Part shown: one piece after another, positions 50,047 through 58,795 of the stretch
Numbering within the stretch: position 1 is the first letter of the stretch
How the letters are laid out: each line of letters starts with the position of its first letter
From: Bacteroides sp.
GTDB taxonomy: Bacteria > Bacteroidota > Bacteroidia > Bacteroidales > Bacteroidaceae
Reading direction: 5' to 3'
Assembly: GCA_019414665.1 (NCBI GenBank)
Contig: DXLO01000006.1
Location: 1 to 64,000 of the forward strand
DNA length: 64,000 nt
Notes under the pieces: generated by a model
What the model saw: the letters and a program-made list of their open reading frames with translations, nothing else
Database searches by the model: none
What the model was told of the DNA's origin: nothing
Position numbers and translations under genes: made by a program

Positions 50047-51351
50047 CTAAATTCTAGTAATACGTGCGCCAAGCGCATTCAAACGCTGGTCTATATTCTG
50101 ATATCCCCGGTCTATCTGCTCTATATTGTGTATGCGGCTTATACCGTCGGCACTCATTGCCGCTATCAGCAAAGCGATACCGGCACGGATATCGGGTGAA
50201 ATCATATTTCCGGCGCGAAGCTGGAAATTACGGTCATGCCCTATCACAACGGCACGATGAGGGTCACATAATATAATCTGTGCTCCCATATCTATGAGCT
50301 TGTCCACAAAGAACAGGCGGCTTTCAAACATCTTCTGATGAATCAGTACACTGCCTTTCGCCTGTGTAGCCACCACCAGTACCACACTGAGCAAGTCGGG
50401 AGTCAGCCCCGGCCAGGGAGCATCTGCTATGGTCATAATAGAGCCATCAATAAACGATTCGATCTGATAATGTTCCTGCTCGGGGATAAACAGATCATCT
50501 CCCCGCTGTTCCACTCTGATACCTAAACGACGGAAACTTTCTGGAATAATGCCCAAATTTTCATGCGATACATTCTTAATGGTAAGCTCACTTCCTGTCA
50601 TAGCTGCCATTCCGATAAAACTACCTACTTCAATCATATCAGGCAACACCCGATGCGTACAGCCATGCAGACTTTCCACTCCTTCAATAGTCAGCAAATT
50701 AGATGCAATACCGGAAATCTTCGCCCCCATGCGGTTCAACATACGACAAAGTTGTTGCAGATAAGGTTCACAAGCTGCGTTGTAAATGGTCGTTTTGCCC
50801 TTCGCCAGGACAGAAGCCATCACAATATTAGCCGTACCGGTAACCGAAGCTTCATCCAGCAACATATAAGTACCTTCCAAATGCTCTGCGCAAATACTGA
50901 AAACACTTCGTTCCTCATCATAATTAAAACAGGCTCCCAGTTTCTGAATACCGATAAAGTGAGTGTCCAAACGCCGGCGGCCAATCTTGTCACCGCCCGG
51001 TTTTGAAATCAAAGCCTTTCCAAAACGGGCAACCAACGGACCAACCAACATGACTGATCCACGCAGACTGGAACATTTCTTTAAGAATTCATCACTCTCC
51101 AAGTAGTTCAAATCCACAGTGTCAGCCTTAAATGTATACGAATCAATCCCTGTTTTTGATACCTTGACACCCATATCACGTAACAACTGAATCAGATTGT
51201 TCACATCCAGAATGTCCGGAATATTAGTTACGGTCACTTCTTCCGAGGTCAGCAGAGTGGCACAAAGAATCTGTAACACTTCATTTTTAGCACCTTGCGG
51301 GTGTATTTCGCCGTGCAATTTATGTCCTCCTTCAATTACAAACGAAGCCAT
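50047..51351 (-). CDS. murA: UDP-N-acetylglucosamine 1-carboxyvinyltransferase, Cys-to-Asp form
   Basis: A 434-residue cytoplasmic enzyme transferring enolpyruvate from PEP to UDP-GlcNAc, first step of peptidoglycan synthesis. Overall EPSP-synthase-like fold with AKNEVLQILCATLLTSEEV at the N-terminus and TEIMASVL-like SVTGTANIVMASVL. In the active loop the family motif PGGC-x-IGARP reads SKPGGDKIGRRRLDTHF, so the catalytic Cys (Cys115 in E. coli) is Asp121 (codon gac at 50989-50991). This form is active but not alkylated by fosfomycin in other bacteria. Between DUF4290 and rimM. Confidence 0.96.
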   Translation of the reverse strand: MASFVIEGGHKLHGEIHPQGAKNEVLQILCATLLTSEEVTVTNIPDILDVNNLIQLLRDMGVKVSKTGIDSYTFKADTVDLNYLESDEFLKKCSSLRGSVMLVGPLVARFGKALISKPGGDKIGRRRLDTHFIGIQKLGACFNYDEERSVFSICAEHLEGTYMLLDEASVTGTANIVMASVLAKGKTTIYNAACEPYLQQLCRMLNRMGAKISGIASNLLTIEGVESLHGCTHRVLPDMIEVGSFIGMAAMTGSELTIKNVSHENLGIIPESFRRLGIRVEQRGDDLFIPEQEHYQIESFIDGSIMTIADAPWPGLTPDLLSVVLVVATQAKGSVLIHQKMFESRLFFVDKLIDMGAQIILCDPHRAVVIGHDRNFQLRAGNMISPDIRAGIALLIAAMSADGISRIHNIEQIDRGYQNIDQRLNALGARITRI

Positions 51352-51369
51352 GGTATCATTTTTTAGGAA

Positions 51370-51996
51370 TTAATATTTCTTTCTTTGGTTGTTGTTTTGT
51401 TGCGGTCTGCGCTGATTGTTGTTCTGTTGCGGCCTGCGTGGAACATAAACACGTTGCTGTTCATTCAAATGCAGGTCTTCAGGGGTCAGATTAATCATTC
51501 CCTTAGAGTAATCGCGAAGATCATCCAAGATTTTCTGATCCTCCACCCCGTCTTTGTTCCAGTTCAGGAAACATTTCTTCATGTGGTTTGCAATCAGGCT
51601 GATCAGCTGCTTCTTCTCCTCACCTTCCGGATAGTCCACTGCCTTTTTAATCATGTTCTCCAAAATACGTCCATAATGACGGTAACGGATTCCATTATGC
51701 GGATAAGGCAACATATCGGGTTTCACCTCCAGGCTTTCTTTCTTCACAATTTCATACGGATAATCGATATCCAGCTTGAAATCGGCCATAATAGCCAAAT
51801 GATCCCATAATTTATGTTTGAAATCGGGCACATCCCGCAAATGCGGAAACATACCGCCCATAATGTTGATAATCGTATTCGCACAACGTTGGCGCTCAGC
51901 TCTGTCCTCGATGGTCAAGGCGTGGTCTACCATGTTCTGCACACTTCTGCCATATTCAGGAAGGGGTAAAGTTCGTTGTTGAGTATTATACTCCAT
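51370..51996 (-). CDS. DUF4290 family protein
   Basis: A 208-residue cytoplasmic protein (MEYNTQQRTLPLPEYGRSVQN at the start), DUF4290 of Bacteroidetes. Mostly helical, ending in a low-complexity tail with two copies of RRPQQNNNQ, likely disordered and nucleic-acid or protein binding. Function unknown; conserved position before murA and rimM suggests a core role. Confidence 0.85.
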   Translation of the reverse strand: MEYNTQQRTLPLPEYGRSVQNMVDHALTIEDRAERQRCANTIINIMGGMFPHLRDVPDFKHKLWDHLAIMADFKLDIDYPYEIVKKESLEVKPDMLPYPHNGIRYRHYGRILENMIKKAVDYPEGEEKKQLISLIANHMKKCFLNWNKDGVEDQKILDDLRDYSKGMINLTPEDLHLNEQQRVYVPRRPQQNNNQRRPQQNNNQRKKY

Positions 51997-52042
51997 ATAT
52001 ATTTAAAATTTATGATTTATGCACTGATTTGTTCATCGGCTG

Positions 52043-52732
52043 TTACAAAAGCTTTTTGGGTTTGGAAGCTACAAACTCTTTCAAATAGAAAGGCTCAAAA
52101 TAAGCCACATCCTTAAAGTTCTGCCTTACCATTTCCTTTTCTGCCAATGGGAACATCCATTTACCTAACGGACGGATGTCATCAATAAAATGAGCATTGG
52201 GATGAGTAATCTGCCCACGGCATTTGGCTGCACCGTTACCAAAAAAATAGACCGGATGTTCATTCAGGAACTCCAAATAGGAATGCTCATCAACAATATC
52301 GGCGGCTATTTCCCTTTTCACGCCCAATGCGCGATCATAAACAGCTGCATAGACTTCCATGCGACGTGCGTCTATCATAGGACAGAGCAAGGCATCCTCA
52401 GGCAAATCATGATGTAACAACACCGGCACACACAACACCTCCAATGTCGGCAGACCGATAAGTGGCAAATTACGTCCATAGCAAATACCCTTCGCCATAG
52501 AAACACCAATACGCAGCCCTGTGTACGAGCCGGGCCCGCAACTCACAGCCACTGCATCCAACGGCATACCATGACTGTCGACAAAAGATAAAGCCTCATC
52601 TACAAATACGCCCAGCTGCACGGCGTGTGAAGGTCCTTTCAAATCCTCTTTGGAGAACACCGCCAATCCATCCTCACTGACGGCAACAGAGCAGGCCTCT
52701 GTTGAAGTTTCAATATGCAAAATACACGACAT
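52043..52732 (-). CDS. tsaB: tRNA threonylcarbamoyladenosine synthesis protein TsaB
   Basis: A 229-residue ASKHA-fold scaffold partner of TsaD in t6A37 formation. ILHIETSTEACSVAVSEDG, VAVSCGPGSYTGLRIGVSMAKG and PMIDARRMEVYAAVYD are the family landmarks. First gene of the minus-strand operon tsaB-DUF4290-murA-rimM-M23-dxr-rseP, with a promoter box at 52760-52767. Confidence 0.94.
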   Translation of the reverse strand: MSCILHIETSTEACSVAVSEDGLAVFSKEDLKGPSHAVQLGVFVDEALSFVDSHGMPLDAVAVSCGPGSYTGLRIGVSMAKGICYGRNLPLIGLPTLEVLCVPVLLHHDLPEDALLCPMIDARRMEVYAAVYDRALGVKREIAADIVDEHSYLEFLNEHPVYFFGNGAAKCRGQITHPNAHFIDDIRPLGKWMFPLAEKEMVRQNFKDVAYFEPFYLKEFVASKPKKLL

Positions 52733-52759
52733 AATGCTCTACTTATATAATATAATCTG

Positions 52760-52767
52760 CAAATATA
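52760..52767 (-). promoter_or_regulatory. Promoter -7 box TATATTTG for the tsaB operon
   Basis: Minus-strand TATATTTG (plus caaatata), 28 bases before the tsaB start. Confidence 0.5.
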
Positions 52768-52801
52768 CACTTTTATTTATACTTCATTTCCATAAAAAGA
52801 T

Positions 52802-52809
52802 TACTTTTG
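52802..52809 (+). promoter_or_regulatory. Promoter -7 box TACTTTTG for the yicC operon
   Basis: TACTTTTG 19 bases before the ATG at 52828; a TTG start at 52807 would lie inside it and is rejected. Confidence 0.6.
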
Positions 52810-52827
52810 CAAAAAAACATATTAGTT

Positions 52828-53703
52828 ATGATACAGTCAATGACCGGATACGGTAAAGCAACCGCTATATTCGGAGAAAAAAAAATTAACGTAGAGATCA
52901 AGTCTTTAAATAGTAAAGCAATGGACTTGTCTACACGGATCGCTCCTTTATACCGTGAAAAAGAAATGGAAATCCGCAATATGATTTCCAAATCATTGGA
53001 ACGCGGTAAAGTTGATTTCAGCCTGTGGATAGAGAAAGACGTTTCGGATACAGCCACTCCCATTAACGCCGCCCTTGTAGAAAACTACTACAATCAGATA
53101 AAATCTATTTCCGAAATGACCCATATACCAATGCCCGAAGATTGGTTTGCAACCCTTCTACGAATGCCTGACGTACTGACCAAAGCCGATGTACAAGAAC
53201 TTTCGGAAGACGAATGGGAGGTAGTCCGCCGGGTAGTGGAAGAGGCCATCAACCATTTGGTAGATTTCCGCAAACAGGAAGGAACCGCCTTGGAAAAGAA
53301 ATTCAACGAAAAGATTGACAACATCGAGCGTTTGTTAAAGTCCATCGAACCCTACGAAACAGAGCGTGTAGCCAAGATACGTGAACGCATTACAGATGCT
53401 TTGGAAAAGACCATCAGTGTGGATTATGATAAAAACCGCCTGGAGCAAGAATTGATTTATTACATTGAAAAATTAGATATTAACGAAGAGAAACAACGAC
53501 TGAGCAATCACTTGAGATATTTCCGTGAAACCATGGCAGGCGGTCATGGACAAGGAAAAAAACTTGGTTTCATAGCACAGGAAATGGGACGCGAAATCAA
53601 TACGACTGGCAGCAAATCCAATCATGCCGAAATGCAAAACATCGTAGTGCAGATGAAGGACGAACTGGAACAAATCAAAGAACAGGTGTTAAATGTAATG
53701 TAA
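52828..53703 (+). CDS. YicC/YloC family endoribonuclease
   Basis: A 291-residue protein of the YicC family (MIQSMTGYGKATAIFGEKK at the start, and the C-terminal GKKLGFIAQEMGREINTTGSKS, both diagnostic). Members are metal-dependent endoribonucleases or RNA-turnover factors. Length is normal. It is followed by gmk 46 bases later, a very common pairing. Confidence 0.93.
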   Translation: MIQSMTGYGKATAIFGEKKINVEIKSLNSKAMDLSTRIAPLYREKEMEIRNMISKSLERGKVDFSLWIEKDVSDTATPINAALVENYYNQIKSISEMTHIPMPEDWFATLLRMPDVLTKADVQELSEDEWEVVRRVVEEAINHLVDFRKQEGTALEKKFNEKIDNIERLLKSIEPYETERVAKIRERITDALEKTISVDYDKNRLEQELIYYIEKLDINEEKQRLSNHLRYFRETMAGGHGQGKKLGFIAQEMGREINTTGSKSNHAEMQNIVVQMKDELEQIKEQVLNVM

Positions 53704-53749
53704 CCGGTTCACATACCGGACACCATTCTCATAAGCAAAGAATCAAGAT

Positions 53750-54319
53750 ATGGCAACAGGAAAACTTATCATTTTTTCAGCCCCCTCGGGTTCAGGCAAA
53801 TCAACCATTATCAACTATCTGTTGACACAAAACCTGAACCTGTCTTTCTCTATTTCTGCCACCAGCCGCCCTCCTCGCGGAAAAGAACGGCATGGTGTGG
53901 AATATTTCTTCCTATCTCCTGAGGAATTCAGACAACGCATTGCCAATAATGAGTTTCTGGAATACGAAGAAGTATACGAAAACCGTTTCTACGGAACCTT
54001 GAAAGCACAAGTGGAAAAACAATTGGAAGCCGGACAAAATGTGATTTTTGACGTAGATGTGGTAGGCGGATGTAATATCAAAAAATATTATGGCAGCCGC
54101 GCATTGTCTGTTTTCATTCAACCACCCAGTGTAGAAGAACTCCGTAAACGCCTGCAAGGCCGTGGTACTGATGCCCCCGAAGTGATTGAAAGCCGAATCG
54201 CAAAAGCAGAATTCGAATTGGGGTTCGCCGATAAATTCGATACCGTGATAGTAAATGACGATTTGGAGAAGGCAAAGGCGGAAGCACTGAAAGTTATTAG
54301 AAACTTTATTGAACAATAA
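53750..54319 (+). CDS. gmk: Guanylate kinase
   Basis: A 189-residue enzyme making GDP from GMP and ATP. Walker A FSAPSGSGKSTI, SATSRPPRGKERHGVEYFF (GMP site) and DVDVVGGCNIK are present. The small membrane-protein gene follows 4 bases after. Confidence 0.97.
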   Translation: MATGKLIIFSAPSGSGKSTIINYLLTQNLNLSFSISATSRPPRGKERHGVEYFFLSPEEFRQRIANNEFLEYEEVYENRFYGTLKAQVEKQLEAGQNVIFDVDVVGGCNIKKYYGSRALSVFIQPPSVEELRKRLQGRGTDAPEVIESRIAKAEFELGFADKFDTVIVNDDLEKAKAEALKVIRNFIEQ

Positions 54320-54323
54320 GACG

Positions 54324-54506
54324 ATGATCAAAGATCCGAAAAAACTGGCCCAAAGAATGTCGATACTTTGTATCCTCATTGGTTTTATAGCTTTGGCTGT
54401 AGGCATCATTGCAATGGCAATGGAGCAATACATTATTGCCATAGCAATGGGTATTGTCACTGTAGGACAAGTATGGAATTACAATAAATGGAAAAGAGTA
54501 AGATAA
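54324..54506 (+). CDS. Small two-helix membrane protein
   Basis: A 60-residue protein (MIKDPKKLAQRMSILCILIG...). Two hydrophobic segments (about 14-33 and 37-52) joined by a short EQ turn, basic ends, and KWKRVR at the C-terminus. It starts 4 bases after gmk and overlaps nadD by 19 bases, so it is translated as part of this operon. No family recognised; it is too short for the usual ORF calls in many annotations. Confidence 0.65.
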   Translation: MIKDPKKLAQRMSILCILIGFIALAVGIIAMAMEQYIIAIAMGIVTVGQVWNYNKWKRVR

Positions 54507-55060
54507 AGACTGGTATTTTCGGCGGTTCATTCAATCCTATCCACATGGGCCATCTGGCACTTGCCAATTATTTATGTGAATATAATGGACTGGATGAAAT
54601 ATGGTTTCTCGTCTCTCCTCACAATCCATTAAAGCAACAAACGGATTTATGGGATGATAATCTGCGATTGGAACTGGTAAAACTGGCCATTGCGGATTAT
54701 CCCAAATTCCGGGCTTCCGACTTCGAATTCCACCTGCCTCGTCCTTCCTATACTATACACACATTGGATGCTTTACACAAAGCCTATCCCAACCGGGAAT
54801 TCACCCTTATCATTGGGGCGGACAACTGGCTTCTATTCCCCCGTTGGTACAAAGCAGAGGAGATTTTAAAGAATCATCATGTAATGATCTATCCCCGTCC
54901 GAATTTCACTATTGATCCAACAACCCTTCCTCCTTCCGTGCAATTAGCCGATACTCCGTTATTGGAAGTCAGTTCTACTTTTATCAGACAGGCACTGGCG
55001 GAAGGACGAGATATACGATATTTCCTGCATCCGGCAGTATATGAACGACTGAAAAAATAA
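54488..55060 (+). CDS. nadD: Nicotinate-nucleotide adenylyltransferase
   Basis: A 190-residue cytoplasmic enzyme of NAD synthesis joining NaMN and ATP. The nucleotidyltransferase motif FGGSFNPIHMGHL (HxGH form) and the C-terminal VSSTFIRQAL motif (ISSTxIR) are intact. The ATG at 54488 lies in the end of the previous gene; no later ATG fits the conserved N-terminus. Terminator at 55064-55097. Confidence 0.95.
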   Translation: MEKSKIKTGIFGGSFNPIHMGHLALANYLCEYNGLDEIWFLVSPHNPLKQQTDLWDDNLRLELVKLAIADYPKFRASDFEFHLPRPSYTIHTLDALHKAYPNREFTLIIGADNWLLFPRWYKAEEILKNHHVMIYPRPNFTIDPTTLPPSVQLADTPLLEVSSTFIRQALAEGRDIRYFLHPAVYERLKK

Positions 55061-55063
55061 AAA

Positions 55064-55097
55064 TCCCCGGGAGGATACAATCCAAATTCCCCGGGGA
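55064..55097 (+). terminator. Terminator after nadD
   Basis: GC-rich arms tccccggg (55064-55071) and cccgggga (55090-55097); no strong T run. Confidence 0.6.
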
Positions 55098-55142
55098 AAA
55101 ACACATCAATTATTTAATCTAAAATTCAAAGGACGCACTCCA

Positions 55143-55613
55143 TTAACGCTTTGCCAGCAGTACCTTACTATTTATCAATCCGTCCAACTCCCAGCCTGTC
55201 GTATCCTTTTTATATGAGTGCCACGCCAAAAACTTCCCAGCTTCATCTAACGTATATACATATTTCTGCGTAGGGACAAACGCTTTTTTATTTTTATTCC
55301 ACAAAGAATAATCAATATGCGCTTCTGTGTCTGTGTACGTAACTTCCATACAATAATAATTTATCCAATCCGTGCCATTCCATTTCATACTTTTCTTCTC
55401 TATGATTTGTCCCTTATCGTTGTATCTGAACTCAAAACGATACTCCGGAGTCAGGAAAGTACCTTCCTGTTCATAAACGACCTTAGCCGACACCCGACCA
55501 TTTTCCACCTCTTCATTTGTAATCTTCACAGGCTTGGCCGCATTCAATGTTAATACACTTGTCATTGCAAAAAGAACTGCCATCATGGCTTTAGTGAGCA
55601 TTGTAGTTTTCAT
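55143..55613 (-). CDS. DUF3836 family secreted protein
   Basis: A 156-residue exported protein: signal peptide MKTTMLTKAMMAVLFAMTSVLTLNA, then a beta-rich domain with repeated Tyr-Asp units (EYRFEFRYNDKGQI, MEVTYTDTEAHIDYSLWN, QKYVYTLDEAGKFLAW) resembling RHS/YD-type strands, the pattern of DUF3836. Small secreted families of this type are often expanded in Bacteroides. Role unknown. The leader 55614-55787 shows no clear promoter. Confidence 0.75.
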   Translation of the reverse strand: MKTTMLTKAMMAVLFAMTSVLTLNAAKPVKITNEEVENGRVSAKVVYEQEGTFLTPEYRFEFRYNDKGQIIEKKSMKWNGTDWINYYCMEVTYTDTEAHIDYSLWNKNKKAFVPTQKYVYTLDEAGKFLAWHSYKKDTTGWELDGLINSKVLLAKR

Positions 55614-55787
55614 AATGTCTTATTTTTAATGTTTATAATTCGTGTTTATTTGTGTCTTTATTTATAAGACGCAAATGACTCTCAAAACGTTGCAACATGA
55701 TCCGTTTTTTTTCTTGAGTCGCTTCACTTTATAAAGTGCAAAGTACATGCCATGGAATTAATCCACTAAGTATCAACAAGTAAACAT

Positions 55788-55815
55788 AAAAAAGGGTGTC
55801 CGATTATGGACACCC
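55788..55815 (-). terminator. Terminator after the metallophosphoesterase gene
   Basis: Arms gggtgtcc (55794-55801) and ggacaccc (55808-55815) with a minus-strand run of six T (plus a-run 55788-55793). Confidence 0.8.
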
Positions 55816-55840
55816 TGTACATTATTAACGGACAAACAGT

Positions 55841-56680
55841 CTATTCTTTCTGCTTTTCAACACGATGCAAGACTACCAGAACAACTTCGCTGGGAGTAAA
55901 TAAACGGACGTCAACGCGCGAAGTACCCAATCCATTGGTTATAATAATCGGAGTACCTTTGCTATTCTCTTTCCAACCAGTCAGAAAACGGTTTCCATAA
56001 ATAGAGTGCTTTACCGGAGAATATTTTTTAAACAAGCTCACCTGCCCACCATGAGTATGCCCCGCTAACACCAAATTGGCATTCGACACATCGGTATCTT
56101 CTGCATAATCGGGAGTATGCGTGAGCAATATAATAAAATCATCCGCCGGAAAATGCTGGGATGGAGAGTCACCATTCTTTTTTAAATCAAACGGATTGCG
56201 TACACCGCTCACTATAATATACTGACCATCTTTCATCAGCTTATAGCTTTTATGTTCCATCAACCGCACATGATTCTTTTGCATGGCCTCCACCACTTCG
56301 GAATAACAATAGCCATAATCATGATTTCCCATCACAGCAAATGTTCCGTAAGGCGTATAAACTCTGCTCAAGGCGGTGAACAAAGTATCCAGATTTCCAC
56401 CTTTCTTGCCACGATAATCTCCACCCAACAGCAAGACATCGGCATGCATTGACTTTAATGCCCGCACCGCGCTGTTCAATTCACTCCTCTTAAAGCGACT
56501 CTCATAATGAAAATCCGAAGCAAACCCTATCCGAAAACCGTCAAAAGCGGGTGGAATATCATAACTATAAAAATCATATTGCTTCACACGCCCTACCCCC
56601 GGAAACTCGGACAAAGTAGCTGTGGCGCAAGAAGACAAAAGAATAACCGCTAAAAGCAAAAAAAGAAACTGTTTCTTCAT
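55841..56680 (-). CDS. Calcineurin-like metallophosphoesterase, lipoprotein
   Basis: A 279-residue protein with a lipobox (LLSSCATA, Cys18), so membrane anchored. The two-metal phosphoesterase motifs are all present: GFASDFHYESRFK (DxH), LLGGDYRGK (GD), VMGNHDYGY (GNHD) and LVLAGHTHGGQ (GHxH). The substrate is not evident; related proteins act on UDP-diacylglucosamine or phospholipids, but no claim is made. Promoter at 56700-56707. Confidence 0.9.
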   Translation of the reverse strand: MKKQFLFLLLAVILLSSCATATLSEFPGVGRVKQYDFYSYDIPPAFDGFRIGFASDFHYESRFKRSELNSAVRALKSMHADVLLLGGDYRGKKGGNLDTLFTALSRVYTPYGTFAVMGNHDYGYCYSEVVEAMQKNHVRLMEHKSYKLMKDGQYIIVSGVRNPFDLKKNGDSPSQHFPADDFIILLTHTPDYAEDTDVSNANLVLAGHTHGGQVSLFKKYSPVKHSIYGNRFLTGWKENSKGTPIIITNGLGTSRVDVRLFTPSEVVLVVLHRVEKQKE

Positions 56681-56699
56681 AATCCTTTCTATTTGGAGA

Positions 56700-56707
56700 C
56701 AAAGATA
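56700..56707 (-). promoter_or_regulatory. Promoter -7 box TATCTTTG for the metallophosphoesterase gene
   Basis: Minus-strand TATCTTTG, 20 bases before the start at 56680. Confidence 0.6.
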
Positions 56708-56722
56708 CAGAATTAATTGTTT

Positions 56723-56730
56723 TATCTTTG
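56723..56730 (+). promoter_or_regulatory. Promoter -7 box TATCTTTG for menA
   Basis: TATCTTTG 24 bases before the menA ATG, divergent to the metallophosphoesterase promoter with only 15 bases between boxes. Confidence 0.6.
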
Positions 56731-56753
56731 CACAACCTTAATTATAAATAGAA

Positions 56754-57644
56754 ATGGAAATTGTTCAAGTTAACTCAATAAAAGCATGGCTTCTAGCCGC
56801 CCGCCCTAAAACATTGGCAGGAGCCGCCACTCCGGTTTTACTGGGATGTGCCTTGGCCTATGCAGACAGCTGCTTCCAAATGACACCAGCATTGCTTTGC
56901 TTTGCCTTCGCTTTTCTGATGCAGATAGACGCCAACTTCATTAATGATTACTTTGATTACCTGAAAGGCAGTGACCGTGAAGACCGTTTGGGTCCTGAAC
57001 GTGCCTGCGCGCAAGGATGGATCACACTGAACGCCATGAGAAAGGGAATCGCCCTGACCACAGCAACAGCTTGTTTAGCAGGGTTATGCCTATTAGCTTA
57101 TGGAGGGATTGAAATGATTCCAGTAGGAATTTTATGTGTTTTATTCGCTTTTCTTTATACAGCAGGACCTTATCCGCTAGCTTATCACGGATGGGGAGAC
57201 ATACTTGTCATTGTCTTTTTCGGATTTGTACCGGTAGGCTGCACTTACTATGTGATGTGCCGTGACTGGACTTGGAATGTGACACTCGCCTCTCTAGCTT
57301 GCGGACTGATTATAGATACCTTGTTGATGGTGAATAATTACCGTGACCGCGATCAGGATGCAAAAAGCGGAAAGAAAACAATCGTAGTACGCTGGGGAGC
57401 CAATGCAGGGCAACAATTATACTTATTTTTGGGATTGGCTGCCGCATGGCTTTGTTTATTGTTTATCCCGACCGGGCACATTTGGGCTGCATTATTACCC
57501 CAAATTTATCTGTTACCTCACTTCATGGCATGGCAAAGAATGGTAAAAATCAACAGGGGAAAAGAATTAAACAGCATATTGGGAGAAACCTCCCGCAATA
57601 TGCTGCTATTCGGCGTATTACTAGCATTCGGCCTTATCCTATAA
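56754..57644 (+). CDS. menA: 1,4-dihydroxy-2-naphthoate prenyltransferase
   Basis: A 296-residue inner-membrane UbiA-superfamily enzyme attaching the polyprenyl tail in menaquinone synthesis. The aspartate-rich site is FINDYFDYLKGSDREDRLGP; a second one reads NNYRDRDQDAKSGKKT. About eight TM helices. The start follows the promoter. Menaquinone is used for fumarate respiration in these anaerobes. Confidence 0.94.
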   Translation: MEIVQVNSIKAWLLAARPKTLAGAATPVLLGCALAYADSCFQMTPALLCFAFAFLMQIDANFINDYFDYLKGSDREDRLGPERACAQGWITLNAMRKGIALTTATACLAGLCLLAYGGIEMIPVGILCVLFAFLYTAGPYPLAYHGWGDILVIVFFGFVPVGCTYYVMCRDWTWNVTLASLACGLIIDTLLMVNNYRDRDQDAKSGKKTIVVRWGANAGQQLYLFLGLAAAWLCLLFIPTGHIWAALLPQIYLLPHFMAWQRMVKINRGKELNSILGETSRNMLLFGVLLAFGLIL

Positions 57645-57671
57645 TCTTCCAGCAAGATCTTGCCAGAAGAT
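57644..57671. terminator. Convergent hairpin between menA and ispF
   Basis: Outer arms atcttc and gaagat enclose the perfect palindrome gcaagatcttgc. Confidence 0.45.
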
Positions 57672-57694
57672 ATTTCCCAATAAAGCGCAACAAA

Positions 57695-58177
57695 TCATTC
57701 CGCTTTCTCTATCAATACAGTGGCATAAGCGGAAATGCCCTCCTCCCTGCCCGTAAATCCCAGTTTCTCTGTAGTGGTAGCCTTTACGGAAACATCATCC
57801 ACATCAATCCTCATCAAATGAGCAAGTACCAACTGCATTTCCGGAATCCGCGCTTTCAATTTAGGACGTTCAGCACAAATCGTTGCGTCCACATTACCTA
57901 CTTTATATCCTTTTGCAGCAATCAGGTCCACCGTTTCAGCCAATAAAATCTTGCTATCAATATTCTTGAATTCACCCGCAGTATCAGGAAAATGATAACC
58001 TATATCACGCATATTGGCAGCTCCCAGCAAAGCGTCACAAATGGCATGAATCAACACATCGGCATCCGAGTGTCCCAATAGCCCCAATTCATGTTCAAAT
58101 TTTATTCCTCCAAGCCATAGTTCACGACCGGTTACCAGTTGGTGCACATCGAATCCAAATCCTACTCTTATTTTCAT
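57695..58177 (-). CDS. ispF: 2-C-methyl-D-erythritol 2,4-cyclodiphosphate synthase
   Basis: A 160-residue trimeric zinc enzyme of the MEP pathway. The metal site GFGFDVHQL (Asp10, His12) and GLLGHSDADVLIHAICDALLGAA are diagnostic. It overlaps the FAH gene stop by 4 bases (ATGA), showing translational coupling. Confidence 0.96.
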   Translation of the reverse strand: MKIRVGFGFDVHQLVTGRELWLGGIKFEHELGLLGHSDADVLIHAICDALLGAANMRDIGYHFPDTAGEFKNIDSKILLAETVDLIAAKGYKVGNVDATICAERPKLKARIPEMQLVLAHLMRIDVDDVSVKATTTEKLGFTGREEGISAYATVLIEKAE

Positions 58178-58791
58178 CTTACATAAAAATCTAATAATTT
58201 CTCACCTTCCAAATACCCCTGCAAATGCTGTCCTATGCCGACTGGCCCTACTCCCACAGGAGTCCCCGTATAGAGCAAATCTCCAATCTTTAATGTAAAA
58301 AACCGACTAACGTATGCAATTATCTCATCCACCTTAAACAACATATCCGCAGTGTTGCCTCTCTGCACTGTTTTTCCATCTATATCCAAATGAAAGTTTA
58401 AATTCTGTATATCCTTAAATCTGTCTACCGGCACAAAATCACCTATGGCAGCCGAGCTATCAAACCCTTTACACAGCTCCCAAGGCTTGCCTTCCTCCCG
58501 GAACCGCCGCTGAAGGTCACGTGCCGTAAAATCTATTCCTACCGTCACCGCATCATAATACCGACTGGCAAAACGCGGAGCAATATTCTTTCCCAAACGA
58601 TTAATACGTACTACCAATTCTGTCTCATAATCCACCTGCTGAGAAAAATCAGGAATAAAAAACGGCTTGCTGTCTTTCAGCAGAGCCGAATCCGGTTTCA
58701 TAAAAATAACCGGTTCTTCCGGTAATTTTTCATCAGCATGTAACTCGTGGCAATGTGCAACGTAGTTCATTCCTACGGCTATAATCTTCAT
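58174..58791 (-). CDS. Fumarylacetoacetate hydrolase family protein
   Basis: A 205-residue short FAH-fold enzyme, close in shape to acylpyruvase/oxaloacetate decarboxylase FAHD1. Metal-site elements: DYETELVVRI (E-x-E), GIDFTARDLQ, and KGFDSSAAIGDFVP; ends with GDLLYTGTPVGVGPV. The substrate is likely a small acylpyruvate or oxaloacetate, unproven. Four bases after rex and overlapping ispF. Confidence 0.9.
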   Translation of the reverse strand: MKIIAVGMNYVAHCHELHADEKLPEEPVIFMKPDSALLKDSKPFFIPDFSQQVDYETELVVRINRLGKNIAPRFASRYYDAVTVGIDFTARDLQRRFREEGKPWELCKGFDSSAAIGDFVPVDRFKDIQNLNFHLDIDGKTVQRGNTADMLFKVDEIIAYVSRFFTLKIGDLLYTGTPVGVGPVGIGQHLQGYLEGEKLLDFYVR

Positions 58792-58795
58792 ATTA

